DNA of 64,000 bases from Streptomyces sp. HmicA12 (GTDB lineage Bacteria; Actinomycetota; Actinomycetes; Streptomycetales; Streptomycetaceae). The position numbers and the translations under genes were made by a program. The notes beneath the pieces are model-generated. The model saw nothing but the letters and a program-made list of their open reading frames with translations, did not search any database and was not told the DNA's origin. Location: the NCBI RefSeq assembly GCF_000373565.1, contig NZ_KB891842.1:434001-498000 (forward strand). Direction: 5' to 3'. This document shows, in pieces, positions 42,696 to 50,641 of this stretch (positions are counted from its first letter, which is position 1; each line of letters opens with the position of its first letter).

Positions 42696-43378
42696 GCGGG
42701 CCGTCACAGGGCGCGCCCGTCACGGACGTGGCCGAGGCGCTGCACGATGTCGCGGGACTGGGCGGATTCTTCGTCCTCGGGACGGCGGCGGGGCGCGGGC
42801 ATCGGGGGAGCGGGCGACTCACCCCCGCGGAGTTCGCGGTGCTCGCCCGCACCGTCAACGATCGCTGGGGCACGGACGAGGCCCGCGTCGGCTTCTCCAT
42901 CGCGCAGCTGGGACTGGCGGCCCGCCTCTGGTCACCGGTGCTGGCCTGCGCACTCCTGCACGGCATCGTGCCGGACCTGAGCACCGTGGAGTGGGCGGAG
43001 GGCGGCCCCGCGCTTCGCCTCGCCGAACCCGAGGAGCACCCCACCGCGAGCCCTTCGTCCCTGGCGGCAACCGTCTACGCCGCGGTCAACGGCCCCTTGG
43101 AGACCCTGGAAAGGCAGCTCACCGTCAAGATCGCACCGGGCCTGCTGGCCGGGAACGCCGCCTCCGCGCTGGTCGGATCGGCGGCGGTCCTGCTCCGGGC
43201 CCGACCCGACCTGCGCGGAGAACTCACCGCTCTCACCCGGGAGTTGCTGGACACGGGGCGGCTGCGCGGCACCGGCCGGATCACCGGCCGGGACCTGACG
43301 TTCCGCCGCCGCAGTTGCTGCCTCTTCTACCGGGCCCCGGGCGGCGGAACGTGCGGGGACTGCTGCCTGACGGGCTGA
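42692..43378 (+). CDS. FhuF-like [2Fe-2S] reductase family protein
   Basis: 228 residues from ATG at 42692. The C-terminus has C209-C210, C221 and C224 (CC-x10-C-x2-C, with an extra C225), exactly the spacing of the [2Fe-2S] cluster in FhuF-type ferric-siderophore reductases. The N-terminal part contains the helix RVGFSIAQLGLAARLWSPVL seen in that family. Normally such proteins reduce an imported Fe(III)-siderophore. Here the gene is behind a cobalamin riboswitch and next to a riboswitch-controlled BtuCDF-type importer, which suggests it may reduce imported Co(III) corrinoid. It converges on the importer with a 7-base gap. Confidence 0.8.
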   Translation: MSGPSQGAPVTDVAEALHDVAGLGGFFVLGTAAGRGHRGSGRLTPAEFAVLARTVNDRWGTDEARVGFSIAQLGLAARLWSPVLACALLHGIVPDLSTVEWAEGGPALRLAEPEEHPTASPSSLAATVYAAVNGPLETLERQLTVKIAPGLLAGNAASALVGSAAVLLRARPDLRGELTALTRELLDTGRLRGTGRITGRDLTFRRRSCCLFYRAPGGGTCGDCCLTG

Positions 43379-43385
43379 GCGACCT

Positions 43386-44390
43386 TCAGGACCCGCTCGT
43401 CCGGCGCAGGTACGCCCCGAGCCGCTCGATCGCCGAGGGATTGCGCGGGCTCTCCACGAGGTCGGCGTAGTCCAGGGTGTAGATGCGCTTGTTCTTGATC
43501 GCGGAGACGTTCCGCAGCGGGGGGTACGAGAGCAGGAACTTCTTCTTCTGCTCGGCGCTCGGCGATCCGTAGTCGTTGATGACGATGACGTCCGGGTTCC
43601 GCTTCACGACCGTCTCCCAACCGACCGTCGTCCACGAGTCCTTGAGGTCGTGCAGCAGGTTGACACCGCCGGCCTCGCCGATGATCTGCTCGGGAGCGGC
43701 GTAGCGGCCCGAGGTGAAGGGCTGGTCCTGACCGCTGTCGTAGAGGAAGACCTTCGGCCGGTCCGCGCCCCGGGGTGCCTTCGCGCGCACGCCGGCGACC
43801 GTCGCCTTGTACGTCCTGATCAGCTTGTCGGCGCGCTCCTCGACGCCGAAGATCCGGCCGAGGTTCGTCAGGTCCGTGTAGAGCGCGTCGAGCGGCGGCA
43901 TGATGCCGCGCGAGGTGCCGGTGCGGGCGTTGCGGCAGGACTCGGTGAGCAGGTACGTGTCTATGCCCTCCTTGTGCAGCTCGTCCGGCGTCAGCTCGTT
44001 GTCGCTGAAGCCGTAGTTCCAGCCGGCGAAGACGAGGTCGGCGCGCGCGGACAGCGCCGTCTCCTTGGTGATGCGGTCCTTGGAGAGCCACTTCACCTCG
44101 GCGTACGCGTCCTTGTACGGCAGACCGTCGACGGAGCCCTTGTCGGACGGCATGACGTATCCGGCCATCCGGTCCTCCAGGCCGAGCGCGAACATGAGCT
44201 CGGTGATGCCGACGTCGTTGGTCACCACCCGCTCGGGACGCCGGTCGTACGTGACCTTCTTGCCGCAGTTGGTGACGGTCACCGCCCGCGACGTCGCGGC
44301 CTTGTCGTCGGGTGCGACTCTCGCGCCGCAGCCGGTCAGGGCGAGGGCGGCGGCGAGGCCGAGCGAGGCGGAGGACAGGAATGTGCGCAC
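43386..44390 (-). CDS. btuF: Substrate-binding lipoprotein of B12-regulated ABC importer (BtuF-like)
   Basis: 334 residues from GTG at 44390, with GGAAGG upstream. Signal peptide MRTFLSSASLGLAAALAL and lipobox L-T-G-C place it on the outer face of the membrane. The body is a class III periplasmic-binding fold: RRPERVVTNDVGITELMFAL at the start, a long linking helix near LGRIFGVEERADKLIRTY, and a second lobe with PDVIVINDYGS. The family binds cobalamin or ferric siderophores. The cobalamin riboswitch upstream of the operon is the reason for the B12 assignment. Last gene of a three-gene operon; 32 bases follow the ATPase stop. Confidence 0.82.
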   Translation of the reverse strand: MRTFLSSASLGLAAALALTGCGARVAPDDKAATSRAVTVTNCGKKVTYDRRPERVVTNDVGITELMFALGLEDRMAGYVMPSDKGSVDGLPYKDAYAEVKWLSKDRITKETALSARADLVFAGWNYGFSDNELTPDELHKEGIDTYLLTESCRNARTGTSRGIMPPLDALYTDLTNLGRIFGVEERADKLIRTYKATVAGVRAKAPRGADRPKVFLYDSGQDQPFTSGRYAAPEQIIGEAGGVNLLHDLKDSWTTVGWETVVKRNPDVIVINDYGSPSAEQKKKFLLSYPPLRNVSAIKNKRIYTLDYADLVESPRNPSAIERLGAYLRRTSGS

Positions 44391-44422
44391 AGGAGCCTTC
44401 CAGGGATGCGGATGCGGGTCGG

Positions 44423-45184
44423 TCAGTGAGTCAGCGGGTCGAAGAGGAACTGGGTGACACCGCTCTCGGGATGGCGCACCCGGTGTGCCCGTACGCCGAA
44501 GACGTCGGCGAGCAGTTCGGGGGAGAGGACCTCGTCCGGCGGGCCCGAGGCGACGATCCGGCCGTCGTGCAGGACGTGCAGCCGATCGCAGTGGGCGGCG
44601 GCGAGATTGAGGTCGTGCAGGGCCGCGAGCACGGTCGGCCCGCTCGCGCGGATCCGGCGCAGCACGTCGAGCTGGTGGGCTATGTCGAGGTGGTTCGTGG
44701 GCTCGTCCAGGACGAGGACCCGCGGCTCCTGGGTGAGCGCGCGGGCGATGAGCACGCGCTGCTTCTCCCCGCCGGAGAGCGACAGGAAGCCGCGCGCGGC
44801 GAGGTGCGCCACCCCGGCCCGCTCCAGAGCCCGTCGGCAGATCTCGCGGTCCCGCGCGGCGGTGCGGTCGCGGTGCGGCAGGCGGCCCATCGCGACGACC
44901 TCGGTGACCGTGAAATCGAAGTCCGTCGCCGACTCCTGCGGCAGCGCGGCGAGCAGGCGCGCCGCGCCCCGGGGCGTCATGCCGTGCACGTCCTCGCTGC
45001 CGACCCGGACGACTCCCGCGTCGGGTCGCCGTGCCCGGTAGACACACCGCAGCAGCGTCGACTTGCCGCTGCCGTTGGGCCCGACCAGTCCCACGAAGGT
45101 TCCGGCGGGCGCGTCGAGGGTGACCTCGTCGACGAGCCGCGCGCCCGCCACCTCGACCGACACGCCTTCGACGTCGAGCCGCAC
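44423..45184 (-). CDS. btuD: ATPase of B12-regulated ABC importer (BtuD-like)
   Basis: 253 residues from GTG at 45184, with GGAGGAGGAG just upstream. Walker A GPNGSGKST near residue 35, Q-loop LPQES, signature LSGGEKQR, Walker B VLVLDEPTNHLD and switch AALHDL are all present. The sequence belongs to the FecE/BtuD/HmuV group, which powers corrinoid and siderophore uptake. It lies between the permease and binding-protein genes of the same leftward operon. The substrate assignment rests on the upstream cobalamin riboswitch. Confidence 0.85.
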   Translation of the reverse strand: MRLDVEGVSVEVAGARLVDEVTLDAPAGTFVGLVGPNGSGKSTLLRCVYRARRPDAGVVRVGSEDVHGMTPRGAARLLAALPQESATDFDFTVTEVVAMGRLPHRDRTAARDREICRRALERAGVAHLAARGFLSLSGGEKQRVLIARALTQEPRVLVLDEPTNHLDIAHQLDVLRRIRASGPTVLAALHDLNLAAAHCDRLHVLHDGRIVASGPPDEVLSPELLADVFGVRAHRVRHPESGVTQFLFDPLTH

Positions 45185-45257
45185 GTCTCCTCCTCCAGAA
45201 CAGGAACAAGCTTCTACGGGTACGGGTGGAACGGTGATCGGGCGGGGACCCGGGAAC

Positions 45258-46361
45258 TCAGCGCCCCGCGAGAGCGTGACCGCCGCGCCGCATGAGCAGC
45301 AGGAACGCCGGCACGCCGAGAGCGGCGGTCACCACGCCCACAGGCAGTTCGGTCGGCGCGAGCAGCACCCGCGACAGCACGTCGGCCCACACGAGAAGAA
45401 CCGCCCCGGCGAGCGGCGCCACCGCGAGCACCCGCGTGTGCGAGGCGCCCACGAGCATCCGCACGAGGTGCGGAACCATCAGCCCGACGAAGCCGATCGC
45501 CCCGCTCACGGCGACGACCGTGCCCGTCACGGCCGCGGTCACGACGAAGAGTTCACGGCGCAGCCGGTCGGGCGGCACCCCCAGCGCGGCCGCCGTCTCG
45601 TCGCCCATCGCGAGCGCGTCGAGCGCGCCCGACCGCAGTCTGAGCCACAGCCAGCCGGTGAGCACCGTCGCGGCGGCCACCGGCACCTTCGGCCACGTCG
45701 CCCCGCCCAGGCTGCCGAGCAGCCACATCATCGCGGAGCGCGCCGCCTCGCCCCGTTCGGCGCCGAAGACCATGACGGTCGTGACCGCCTGGAACCCGTA
45801 GGCGAGTGCCGTGCCGGTCAGGACGAGACGCAGCGGGCTGAGTCCGAGCGGGGAGCGCGCCACCGCGTAGACGAGGACGGTCGCGGCGAGCGCGGAGACG
45901 AAGGCGGAGAAGGACAGCGCCCAGACGCCGAACCCGGCGAGCGCGCCGAACAGGATGACCGCGTTGGCGCCCACGGCGGCACCCGAGGAGATGCCGAGGA
46001 CGAAGGGATCGGCCAGAGCGTTGCGCACCAGCGCCTGCACCGCGACCCCGACCGCGGCGAGACCCGCGCCGACCACAGCCGCGAGCACCACGCGCGGGAA
46101 ACGGATCTCCCACACGATGGTGTACGCGCCCGCGTCGTCCGCGCCGAGACTTCCCCCGCTCAGCCCGGCCCACACGAGCCGCAGCACCTGGCCCCGGCCC
46201 ATCCCCGTCGCACCGAGCGCGACCCCGCACGCGAGCGACGCGAGCAGCACGAGCGCGAGCCCCACGACGAGCGGGGCCGTGGGTATGCGACCGCGTGCGA
46301 CGGGCGCGGGGGCGGCAGCGGGCACGGCGGCAGGGGCACGTGGAGCGGTGGTGCGGGACAA
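45258..46361 (-). CDS. btuC: Permease of B12-regulated ABC importer (BtuC/FecCD family)
   Basis: 367 residues if started at TTG 46361, which has GGAGG 13 bases upstream; an in-frame GTG at 46325 is an alternative, and the frame further upstream runs into the riboswitch and cannot be coding. Ten hydrophobic helices of the FecCD fold are visible, with conserved WEIRFPRVVLAAVVGAGLAA, VRNALADPFVLGISSGAA and GAIGFVGLMVPHLVRMLVG. First gene of the leftward importer operon; one permease gene serves as homodimer, as in BtuCD. Controlled by the cobalamin aptamer at about 46475-46595. Confidence 0.83.
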   Translation of the reverse strand: MSRTTAPRAPAAVPAAAPAPVARGRIPTAPLVVGLALVLLASLACGVALGATGMGRGQVLRLVWAGLSGGSLGADDAGAYTIVWEIRFPRVVLAAVVGAGLAAVGVAVQALVRNALADPFVLGISSGAAVGANAVILFGALAGFGVWALSFSAFVSALAATVLVYAVARSPLGLSPLRLVLTGTALAYGFQAVTTVMVFGAERGEAARSAMMWLLGSLGGATWPKVPVAAATVLTGWLWLRLRSGALDALAMGDETAAALGVPPDRLRRELFVVTAAVTGTVVAVSGAIGFVGLMVPHLVRMLVGASHTRVLAVAPLAGAVLLVWADVLSRVLLAPTELPVGVVTAALGVPAFLLLMRRGGHALAGR

Positions 46362-46474
46362 GACGGGCGCACATCCTCCGGGTTGGCGCCACCGGCGGAT
46401 CGCGCAGGGCACCAGTACGGCCCGGGGCCCCTGGCGGTCCCTGCTCGCAGTCCACGGCGAGCGGTCGACGGGTC

Positions 46475-46595
46475 GCACACCTGCCGCGGGCGATCGGACT
46501 CGCGTGACCTGAGCAGGCCACGCACACCGTTGCGGGTCAGTGCCGGATTTTCACCGGCTTCCCCCACGGGAGGCATCGGCAGCGTACCAAGCGGA
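46475..46595 (-). promoter_or_regulatory. Cobalamin riboswitch 2 (btuCDF operon)
   Basis: Read on the minus strand: GGGGGAAGCCGGTGAAAATC, CGGCACTGACCCGCAACGGT, and the B12-box-like GAGTCCGATCGCCCGCGGCA ending near 46480. This is the compact actinobacterial form of the cobalamin aptamer. Between it and the permease start is a possible expression platform (GCTCGC/GCGAGC stem near 46442-46462). It implies that B12 represses the importer. Ends are approximate. Confidence 0.88.
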
Positions 46596-46609
46596 GGTAA
46601 AGGAGGCCC

Positions 46610-46639
46610 CGGGCCGGGGTACCGCGGTGCCCCGGCCCG
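46610..46639 (-). terminator. Terminator after metE
   Basis: CGGGCCGGGG (46610-46619) and CCCCGGCCCG (46630-46639) form a perfect 10-bp GC stem, extended inward by the pairable TACC/GGTG. It lies 17 bases past the metE stop in the transcription direction and isolates metE from the btu riboswitch. Confidence 0.75.
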
Positions 46640-46656
46640 ACGCGGACGGGAGCGGA

Positions 46657-48981
46657 TCAGGACGTGGACGTCCCCAGCTCTTCGCGGACGGTGCGGGCCG
46701 CCGCGACCAGGTTCTCCAGGGAGGCGCGGGTCTCGGCCCAGCCTCGGGTCTTCAGACCGCAGTCCGGGTTGACCCACAGCCGCTCGGCCGGGATCGCCTC
46801 AAGTGCCTTACGCAGCAGGGCCACCGCCTCCTCGGCGCTCGGGACGCGGGGCGAGTGGATGTCGTAGACCCCGGGGCCTGCCTCGCGCGGGTAGCCGTGT
46901 TCCGCCAGCTCGTGGGCGATCCGCATGTGGGAGCGCGCGGCCTCCAGGCTGATGACGTCGGCGTCGAGGTCGTCGATGGCGCGGACGATGTCGCCGAACT
47001 CCGCGTAGCACATGTGGGTGTGGATCTGGGTGTCCGGGCGTACGCCGCTGGTGGCGAGGCGGAACGCCTCGGTGGCCCAGGCGAGGTAGGCGGCGTGGTC
47101 CGCCGCGCGCAGCGGCAGCGTCTCGCGCAGGGCGGGCTCGTCGACCTGGATCACCGACGTGCCGTTCGCCTCGAGGTCGTCGACCTCGTCGCGCAGGGCG
47201 AGGGCGACCTGGCGGGCCGTGTTGCCGAGCGGCTGGTCGTCCCGGACGAAGGACCAGGCCAGCATCGTGACGGGTCCCGTGAGCATGCCCTTGACGGGAC
47301 GGTCGGAGAGCGATCGGGCGTACGTGGTCCAGCGCACCGTCATCGGCCCGGGGCGGGAGATGTCGCCGGCCAGGACCGGCGGGCGGACGTAGCGGGTGCC
47401 GTAGGACTGGACCCAGCCGTGCTGCGTGGCGAGGTAGCCGGTGAGCCGCTCGGCGAAGTACTGCACCATGTCGTTGCGTTCGGGTTCCCCGTGCACGAGG
47501 ACGTCGAGCCCGGTCTTCTCCTGGAAGGAGACGACGTCGCGGATCTCGTTCCTGATGCGTTCCTCGTAGCCCGCGGTGTCGATGCGTCCGGCCCGCAAAT
47601 CGGCGCGGGCGGCGCGCAGTTCACCGGTCTGCGGGAACGAGCCGATGGTGGTCGTCGGCAGCAACGGCAGGCCCAGGTGGGCTCGTTGGGCGGCGGCCCG
47701 CTCGGCGTACGACGGGGAGCGGCGGGCGTCGGCTTCGGTGACGGCGGCGGCGCGGGCCCGGACCGCCGGGTCACGGGTGATCGGCGAACCGGCGCGCGAG
47801 GCCAGATCGGCCCGGTTGGCGGCGAGTTCGGCCGTGATGCTGTCCGTGCCCCGGGCCAAGCCCTTGGCGAGCGTGGCGATCTCGGTGGCCTTCTGCCGGG
47901 CGAAGGCGAGCCAGCGCCTGATCTGCGGCTCGATGTCGCGCTCCAGGGACGTGTCCAGCGGAACGTGGAGCAGCGAGCAGGAGGCGGCGACATCGACCCG
48001 GTCGGCGAGCCCGAGCAGGGTGCCGAGCGTGCTGAGGGACTTCGCCAGATCGTTGATCCAGACGTTGCGGCCGTCGACGACACCGGCGATCAGACGCTTG
48101 CCGGGCAGCCCGCCCACGGCGGCGAGCGCGTCGAGATCGGCCGCGGCCGCACCGGTGAAGTCGAGGGCGAGGCCCTCGACCGGGGCCTTGGCGAGGACGG
48201 GCAGGGCGTCGCCGAGCCGGTCGAAGTAGGAGGCGACGAGCAGCTGGGGCCGGTCGGTGAGGGCGCCGAGGTCGCGGTAGACGCGGGCGGCGGCGTTGAG
48301 CTCGGCCGGGGTGCGGTCCTGCACGAGGGCGGGCTCGTCGAGCTGGACCCACTCGGCACCGGCCGCGCGCAGGTCGGCCAGGACCTCCGCGTACACGGGC
48401 AGCAGCCGGTCGAGCAGCGTCAGCGGATCGAAGTCGGCGGCGACCCCGGGCGCCGGCTTCGCGAGCAGCAGGTACGTGACCGGACCGACGAGGACCGGCC
48501 GGGCGGCGAGCCCCAGCGCGCGAGCTTCCTCGAACTCCGCGACCTGCTTGGTGGAGTCGGCGGCGAACACCGTGTCCGGGCCCAACTCCGGTACGAGATA
48601 GTGGTAGTTGGTGTCGAACCACTTGGTCATCTCCAGCGGCGCCACGTCCTGCGTGCCGCGCGCCATGGCGAAGTAGCCGTCCAGCGCGTCCGCCCGCACC
48701 GCGGCGCGGTGGCGCTCGGGGACGGCGCCGACCATGACGCTGGTGTCGAGCACATGGTCGTAGTACGAGAAGTCGCCCGTGGGTACTTCGTCGATGCCCG
48801 CGGCGGTCAGCTCGCGCCAGTTCGCGTGGCGCAGTCCGGTGGCGGTGGCCCGGAGGGCGTCAGCGGTGACGCGGCCCTTCCAGTAGCCCTCGATCGCCTT
48901 CTTCAGCTCGCGCTGCCGTCCCTGGCGGGGGTAGCCGAACACGGTGGCCCGGCCTGCCTCGGATGCGGTCCTGGTGGTCAC
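46657..48981 (-). CDS. metE: Cobalamin-independent methionine synthase
   Basis: 774 residues from GTG at 48981 with GGAGAA upstream; length is normal for MetE. It transfers a methyl group from 5-methyltetrahydropteroyl-triglutamate to homocysteine without B12. The N-terminal barrel begins ATVFGYPRQGRQRELKKAIE; the C-terminal barrel has LPTTTIGSFPQTGELR, the zinc ligands in HTHMCYAEF (His and Cys) and the late Cys in VNPDCGLKTRG. A cobalamin riboswitch lies in the leader, as expected: B12 switches this costly enzyme off when the B12-dependent MetH can work. Confidence 0.97.
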   Translation of the reverse strand: MTTRTASEAGRATVFGYPRQGRQRELKKAIEGYWKGRVTADALRATATGLRHANWRELTAAGIDEVPTGDFSYYDHVLDTSVMVGAVPERHRAAVRADALDGYFAMARGTQDVAPLEMTKWFDTNYHYLVPELGPDTVFAADSTKQVAEFEEARALGLAARPVLVGPVTYLLLAKPAPGVAADFDPLTLLDRLLPVYAEVLADLRAAGAEWVQLDEPALVQDRTPAELNAAARVYRDLGALTDRPQLLVASYFDRLGDALPVLAKAPVEGLALDFTGAAAADLDALAAVGGLPGKRLIAGVVDGRNVWINDLAKSLSTLGTLLGLADRVDVAASCSLLHVPLDTSLERDIEPQIRRWLAFARQKATEIATLAKGLARGTDSITAELAANRADLASRAGSPITRDPAVRARAAAVTEADARRSPSYAERAAAQRAHLGLPLLPTTTIGSFPQTGELRAARADLRAGRIDTAGYEERIRNEIRDVVSFQEKTGLDVLVHGEPERNDMVQYFAERLTGYLATQHGWVQSYGTRYVRPPVLAGDISRPGPMTVRWTTYARSLSDRPVKGMLTGPVTMLAWSFVRDDQPLGNTARQVALALRDEVDDLEANGTSVIQVDEPALRETLPLRAADHAAYLAWATEAFRLATSGVRPDTQIHTHMCYAEFGDIVRAIDDLDADVISLEAARSHMRIAHELAEHGYPREAGPGVYDIHSPRVPSAEEAVALLRKALEAIPAERLWVNPDCGLKTRGWAETRASLENLVAAARTVREELGTSTS

Positions 48982-49149
48982 GGATTCTCCTTCGAGAGTC
49001 GTATCCCTGAGATCCCGAAGACCCGTGAGGCGCGAAGGAGCGACAGACCGGCGGCGCGACGTCGCGCGGCGAGGCGCGGTGGTCCGCTCGGTATGTACGC
49101 CGACCCGCCCTCGAGGTCACCGGGATGTCCGCGCACGCGTGGTGCGGGC

Positions 49150-49350
49150 ACGGGCAGTTGGCAGGTCTTCGGACTCGCGGGCGCGTCCCGTACACGTACG
49201 GAACTCCTACTGGCCGTCGCTTCCCAGGTCCCGTTCCTCGGGCCCAGTGCGTATGACGGCGGTCGTTCCCACTCACCGCTGCGGGGCAGTCCCGGATTCC
49301 CACCGGGTTCCCTCTTGCGACGCATCCCGCCTGGCGGACGGGGCGAACCA
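49150..49350 (-). promoter_or_regulatory. Cobalamin riboswitch 3 (metE leader)
   Basis: Read on the minus strand: AGAGGGAACCCGGTGGGAAT, CCGGGACTGCCCCGCAGCGG, a GGGAAGCGACGGCCAGTAGG element, and the B12 box GCGAGTCCGAAGACCTGCCA near 49160-49180. All core elements of the class I aptamer are present. About 170 bases lie between the aptamer and the metE start, without a gene; they include a run of GC-rich inverted repeats that may form the expression platform. Ends are approximate. Confidence 0.93.
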
Positions 49351-49391
49351 GCTGCGCCGACCAGCCTACGGGACACGTGCACAATGCGTGG

Positions 49392-49814
49392 ATGGATCAC
49401 ATCGACCCCACCGTCATGCAGGTCGTCGCCGCGGCCGTCGTCGAGGACGGGAAGCTGCTCGTCGTCAGCAAGCAGGCGGCGCCGGACATCTTCTACATCC
49501 CCGGCGGCAAGCCCGAGCCGGGAGAAGAGCCGGAAGAAACCCTGGTGCGCGAGCTGCACGAGGAGTTGGGGGTCACGCCGGGAGCGCTCGAACGGCTCGC
49601 GGTGGTGGAGGAGACGGCGGCCCTGGAGGGTGTACCGATGCGGCTGACCGTCTTCGCCACGACCCTGAGCGGCGATCCGGTCCCCGCGGCCGAACTGTCC
49701 GCCCTGCGCTGGACCGACGGGCTCGACCCGGAGCTGCGCCTCGCCCCCGCCGTCGAACACCACCTGCTGCCCCTGCTGCGCGGCAGGGGCGAGATGGCGC
49801 CGGCCGTCGACTGA
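49392..49814 (+). CDS. Nudix hydrolase
   Basis: 140 residues from ATG at 49392 (GTG at 49377 would add five residues). The Nudix box G-x5-E-x7-REL-x-EELG is intact: G-G-K-P-E-P-G-E-E-P-E-E, then LVRELHEELGVTP. The rest is a standard short Nudix fold with no extra domain. It hydrolyses a nucleoside diphosphate linked to another group; the substrate is unknown. It is divergent from metE, whose riboswitch leader occupies the region upstream, and converges on the TetR gene 7 bases away. Confidence 0.88.
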   Translation: MDHIDPTVMQVVAAAVVEDGKLLVVSKQAAPDIFYIPGGKPEPGEEPEETLVRELHEELGVTPGALERLAVVEETAALEGVPMRLTVFATTLSGDPVPAAELSALRWTDGLDPELRLAPAVEHHLLPLLRGRGEMAPAVD

Positions 49815-49821
49815 CGCGGAG

Positions 49822-50553
49822 TCAGGCCGACTGTGCGCCCCCGTCCGCCGCGAGACGGGTGAGCCACTCGCGCAGCAGGCGCTGTTCGGCGTCGCTCAGT
49901 ACGTCGGCGTCGTCGGGGAGGGCGGCGCGCAGCGCGCGGGCCGCCGGGGCGGGGCCGGACTCCGCCGTGGCGGAGACGGTCGGTTCGGCGCGGGTGACGG
50001 CGGTGACCATGCACTCGCGCAGGACGGTCAGCAGCGCCGGGTCGCGGCGCTCCGCCGGGGTGGCGTGCCAGGTGGTGACCGCTCCCTGACCGGTGGCCTG
50101 GATGATCTGCGCGGCCAGCTCCTCGCCGACCCGCAGCCACCCCCCGGCCGCGAGGCGTCGCACCCGGCCGCGGAGGATCTCCAGACCCGCGCGGTGTGCC
50201 ATGTCCGACCCCCGGCCGGTGGCCCGGTTCATCACCGCGAACAGTTCGGGGCGCGCGACCCCGAACTCCACGACCATGTCCCAGCCGCGGCGCAGCTCCT
50301 CCACCGGATCCTCCGGCGCGGGGTCGAGCTGTGCGCGCTTGCTCTCCAGGAACTGCGCGTAGCCGTGCTCGGCCACCGCCTCCAGGAGCCCCTCCTTGTC
50401 ACCGAAGAGGCGGTAGATCGCCGGTGGCTGCATCCCGGCCGCGGCGGCGACCGCGCGGGTGCTCACCGCGTCGGGCCCGCCGCTCTCCAGCAGGTCGACG
50501 GCCGCCTCGACGATGCGTCGGCGAGGACTTTCGGTGGTGTCACGGATCGGCAT
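49822..50553 (-). CDS. TetR-family transcriptional regulator
   Basis: 243 residues from ATG at 50553. N-terminal HTH (about 10-57): RRRIVEAAVDLLESGGPDAV, STRAVAAAAGMQPPAIYRLF and GDKEGLLEAV. The C-terminal ligand domain is helical, with LFAVMNRATGRG. A further start at 50580-50582 would place coding sequence over the repeats, so it is less likely. It is divergent from the NmrA-type reductase at 50642, with TCCATCGTT repeats between them, and is the probable repressor of that gene. Confidence 0.88.
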   Translation of the reverse strand: MPIRDTTESPRRRIVEAAVDLLESGGPDAVSTRAVAAAAGMQPPAIYRLFGDKEGLLEAVAEHGYAQFLESKRAQLDPAPEDPVEELRRGWDMVVEFGVARPELFAVMNRATGRGSDMAHRAGLEILRGRVRRLAAGGWLRVGEELAAQIIQATGQGAVTTWHATPAERRDPALLTVLRECMVTAVTRAEPTVSATAESGPAPAARALRAALPDDADVLSDAEQRLLREWLTRLAADGGAQSA

Positions 50554-50557
50554 GAAT

Positions 50558-50594
50558 CGATGATATCCATCGTTTGCTTCCATCGTTAGTATCG
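50558..50594. promoter_or_regulatory. TCCATCGTT repeats, likely TetR operator
   Basis: The 9-mer TCCATCGTT occurs at 50566-50574 and 50579-50587 (13 bp apart), and the dyad CGATG-ATATC-CATCG spans 50558-50572. They lie in the 88-bp divergent region between the TetR gene and the reductase. Placement argues for autoregulation and control of the reductase. Confidence 0.5.
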
Positions 50595-50641
50595 GTGTTA
50601 CCGTTGAGGAGATTCCACTGGAAACATCGAAGGGCAACCCC

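Noticed and set aside
46540..49647. 1035-codon open frame on the plus strand
   Set aside because: Antisense to metE and its riboswitch; the real product on the minus strand is unambiguous.
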